Assembly (NCBI RefSeq): GCF_002813245.1 | Contig: NZ_PHUF01000004.1 | Span: forward strand, 250,001 to 314,000 | From: Novosphingobium kunmingense | Lineage (GTDB): Bacteria; Pseudomonadota; Alphaproteobacteria; Sphingomonadales; Sphingomonadaceae | DNA: 64,000 bases | Direction of reading: 5' to 3' | Shown: one piece after another, positions 61,852-64,000 of the stretch | How positions within the stretch are numbered: the first letter of the stretch is position 1 | Layout of the letters: every line of letters begins with the position of its first letter | Position numbers and translations under genes: made by a program | Notes under the pieces: generated by a model | The model's database searches: none | What the model was told of the DNA's origin: nothing | The model's input: the letters and a program-made list of their open reading frames with translations, nothing else

Positions 61852-64000
61852 TCCAGCCCGGCAGGCCGCCTGAGGTCAAGCGTCATCGGGAATTCCCCCC
61901 TATTCTCTTCCGCCGGGATCGCCACCCTGCCCGGGGTGTGGCCGTGATCCTGGAAGCGCGCCTTGCGACGGGCTTCGGCCTCGTAGCTGTTGATCGGCAC
62001 ATCGTCATAGGCCCGACCGCCCGGATGCGCCACATGGTAGACGCAGCCCCCCAGCGAACGGCTGTTCCAGGTGTCGAACACATCGAAGGTCAGCGGCGCA
62101 TCGGCGCCGAGCAGCGGATGAAGGCAATTGGGCGGCGCCCAGGCCTTGTAGCGGACGCCGCCGACGGCTTCGCCCGGGATGCCGGTGGAATGCATCGGCA
62201 CGCGCCTGCCGTTGCAGCCGATGACGTGCCGCCCGGACACCAGCCCGCTGGCCTTGACCTGAAGCCGTTCGGTCGAACTGTCGACATAGCGCACCGTGCC
62301 CCCGATCGCGCCGGTTTCGCCGAGCACGTTCCACGGCTCCAGCGCATGGCTGATTTCCAGCTCGACCCCGCCGGCGTGGACCGTGCCGTGAACCGGGAAG
62401 CGGAACTGGTGCTGGGCCTCGAACCAATCCGGATCGAACCGGTAGCCCGCGCCGCGCAGGTCTTCGAGCACTTCGAGAAAGTCCGTCCAGCAGAAATGCG
62501 GCAGCAGGAAACGGTCGTGCAGGCTGGTGCCCCAGCGAACCAGCGATCCGCCCAGCGGTTCGCGCCAGAACCACGCCACAAGCGCGCGCAGCAGCAATTG
62601 CGCTGCAACGCTCATCTTCGCGTCGGGCGGCATCTCGAAGCCGCGAAACTCGACCAGGCCCAGTCGTCCGGTGGGGCCGTCGGGCGAATAGAGCTTGTCG
62701 ATGCAGATTTCGGTGCGGTGGGTGTTGCCGGTGACGTCGACCAGCATGTTCCGGAACAGGAGGTCGACGATCCACGGGAACTTCGGCGGCTCGCCGGGCG
62801 GCGGAACCTGGGCAAGCGCGACCTCGAGCTCGTAGAGGCTGTCGTGCCGCGCCTCGTCGATGCGGGGCGCCTGGCTGGTCGGGCCGATGAACAGGCCGGA
62901 AAACAGGTAGCTGAGCGACGGGTGGCGTTGCCAATAGAGCACGAAGCTTTTCAGAAGGTCCGGGCGGCGAATGAAGGCGCTTTCGGTGAAGCTTGCGCCG
63001 CCCAGGACCAGATGGTTTCCCCCGCCGGTCCCGACCGAGCGGCCATCGACCATGAACTTGTCGGCGGTCAGCCCACATTCGCGCGCGGCGGCGTAGAGCC
63101 GGGTCGTCACGTCGACCAATTCCTCGAGCGAAGCGGTGGGATGGATGTTGACCTCGATCACGCCGGGATCGGGCGTCACCTTGAGCACCTGGATGCGCGG
63201 GTCGGGTGGCGGGGGATAACCCTCGATACGAACCGGCAGGGCCAGCGCCTCGGCCGTGGCCTCGATCTCGGCAATCAGTTCGAGGAAATCCTCAATGCTC
63301 TCGGTCGGCGGGAGGAACACCGACAGGTAGCTACCCCTCGGCTCGACCGTCATCGCGGTGCGCACCGCCCCTTCGATAATCTGCTGCTCGACGATGTCCT
63401 GCCGCGCGCCCTCTGGCACCTCGACCTTCTGGTGCATCTGCGCCGCGCTTTCGCGCTGGTCATGCACCTGGTCGGCACCTTGCGCGCGGAAATCGGCCAG
63501 CGGTGCGCCGGGATCGGTTTCGACGCGGGGGTGGACATAAGGGTATTCGTTCTTCGGCACGTGCGGCAGGGAGCCCAACGGCAGGCGATAGCCGAGCGAG
63601 GAATCGCCCGGCACCGCGAACAGCGCCCCGCGGCGCAGACGCCACTGCTCGCTTTTCCAGCGCTGCGCGTCTTTCGCTTGCTTTGCCTGCCAGCGCTGGA
63701 TCGGCAGGACATAGCCGACCGGCTTGGTCAGGCCCCGGCTGAAGGTCGTGACGATCCGCTGGCGCTCCTCGGGGTCGTCGATCTTGGGATCGAGCGGCGA
63801 GACATTGACCGGCAAATCGCCTTCGCGCTCGATCCACTTGTGCGGATCTTCGTAGACCGGGTGAACGAAGGCCTGGTCGATGCCCAACCGGCCGGCCGCC
63901 ACGGCCAGGAAATTTCCGGCCTGCTCGGCACCGATGGCGCGGTCCTCGCCGGCCTCGGGATCGCGCGCGATCAGCGCCGGGTTGCCCCACAAGGGCACCC
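61848..64000 (-). CDS. DUF2126 (GS-like amidoligase domain) protein, cut by window edge
   Basis: Open to the right edge, so the N-terminus (often a transglutaminase domain in this family) is missing. The visible 716 residues are the DUF2126 region, with [30 protein letters not shown] and [20 protein letters not shown]2126 has been predicted to be a glutamine-synthetase-like amide ligase. It is the first visible gene of the operon, overlapping the ATP-grasp gene by 4 bp. Confidence 0.85.
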   Translation of the reverse strand, partial: VPLWGNPALIARDPEAGEDRAIGAEQAGNFLAVAAGRLGIDQAFVHPVYEDPHKWIEREGDLPVNVSPLDPKIDDPEERQRIVTTFSRGLTKPVGYVLPIQRWQAKQAKDAQRWKSEQWRLRRGALFAVPGDSSLGYRLPLGSLPHVPKNEYPYVHPRVETDPGAPLADFRAQGADQVHDQRESAAQMHQKVEVPEGARQDIVEQQIIEGAVRTAMTVEPRGSYLSVFLPPTESIEDFLELIAEIEATAEALALPVRIEGYPPPPDPRIQVLKVTPDPGVIEVNIHPTASLEELVDVTTRLYAAARECGLTADKFMVDGRSVGTGGGNHLVLGGASFTESAFIRRPDLLKSFVLYWQRHPSLSYLFSGLFIGPTSQAPRIDEARHDSLYELEVALAQVPPPGEPPKFPWIVDLLFRNMLVDVTGNTHRTEICIDKLYSPDGPTGRLGLVEFRGFEMPPDAKMSVAAQLLLRALVAWFWREPLGGSLVRWGTSLHDRFLLPHFCWTDFLEVLEDLRGAGYRFDPDWFEAQHQFRFPVHGTVHAGGVELEISHALEPWNVLGETGAIGGTVRYVDSSTERLQVKASGLVSGRHVIGCNGRRVPMHSTGIPGEAVGGVRYKAWAPPNCLHPLLGADAPLTFDVFDTWNSRSLGGCVYHVAHPGGRAYDDVPINSYEAEARRKARFQDHGHTPGRVAIPAEENRGEFPMTLDLRRPAGLE

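Noticed and set aside
1..64000. CRISPR arrays, rRNA genes and complete insertion sequences
   Set aside because: No regularly spaced repeats, rRNA motifs or transposase genes were seen.

Overview
The window is high-GC DNA from an alphaproteobacterium, most likely a sphingomonad (Novosphingobium/Sphingobium-like). Signs are COQ9, a ubiquinol-cytochrome c chaperone, an EipA-type DUF1134 protein, ATM1-type ABC exporter, hslVU, two large TonB receptors of the sphingomonad type and pervasive ATGA/TGATG gene overlaps. No rRNA, complete insertion sequence or CRISPR array was seen.

Region 1 (1-24.6 kb) is ordinary chromosome: the end of a polysaccharide cluster (two GT2 glycosyltransferases around a Wzx-type flippase), a two-domain retropepsin-like protein, an ATM1-type exporter, a peptide transporter, a lipoprotein dihaem cytochrome c, hslVU, bamE, the cytochrome bc1 chaperone with DUF177, ssb, feoAB behind a Fur-box-like palindrome, COQ9, SCO, a YcgN protein, an M48/YgjP-like metalloprotease, ribD-ribE, an aspartate/aromatic aminotransferase, a GT87 protein and eipA. 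It ends in tRNA-Ser(GCT).

Region 2 (about 24.6-58.4 kb) looks like a catabolic island inserted beside that tRNA. Its base composition and codon use are visibly less GC-extreme than the flanks. Its far side holds an AT-rich tract and a fragment of a phage large terminase. Inside are two TonB receptors, two MFS transporters, an FAD monooxygenase, two isochorismatase-family amidohydrolases, HyuA/HyuB, a class III CoA-transferase, an HMG-CoA-lyase-like enzyme, a LeuCD-type hydratase, an atypical MDR dehydrogenase, three bicupins, a maleate-isomerase/AMDase-fold enzyme, an ICL/PEP-mutase-family lyase, a HisD homologue, two SDRs (one a tandem), a 3-hydroxyacyl-CoA dehydrogenase, a ThDP enzyme and an aldehyde dehydrogenase. 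Ten of these genes form one tightly overlapping minus-strand operon (44.3 to 33.0 kb). The only regulator is one IclR-family gene.

The main discovery is a recurring 15-bp inverted repeat, consensus RTTCG-N5-CGAAC. It occurs in almost every promoter region of the island (8 sites, 5 with perfect TTCG/CGAA arms), 53-118 bp upstream of starts, and I propose it as the IclR operator that unites the island as one regulon. The enzyme set suggests degradation of an amide- or N-heterocycle-containing compound through a substituted maleate/malate to pyruvate- or acyl-CoA-level products. The substrate cannot be read from the sequence.

Region 3 (58.4-64 kb) returns to chromosome with an uncharacterised set: transglutaminase, a fused circularly permuted ATP-grasp/alpha-E protein, and a DUF2126 protein that runs off the right edge.
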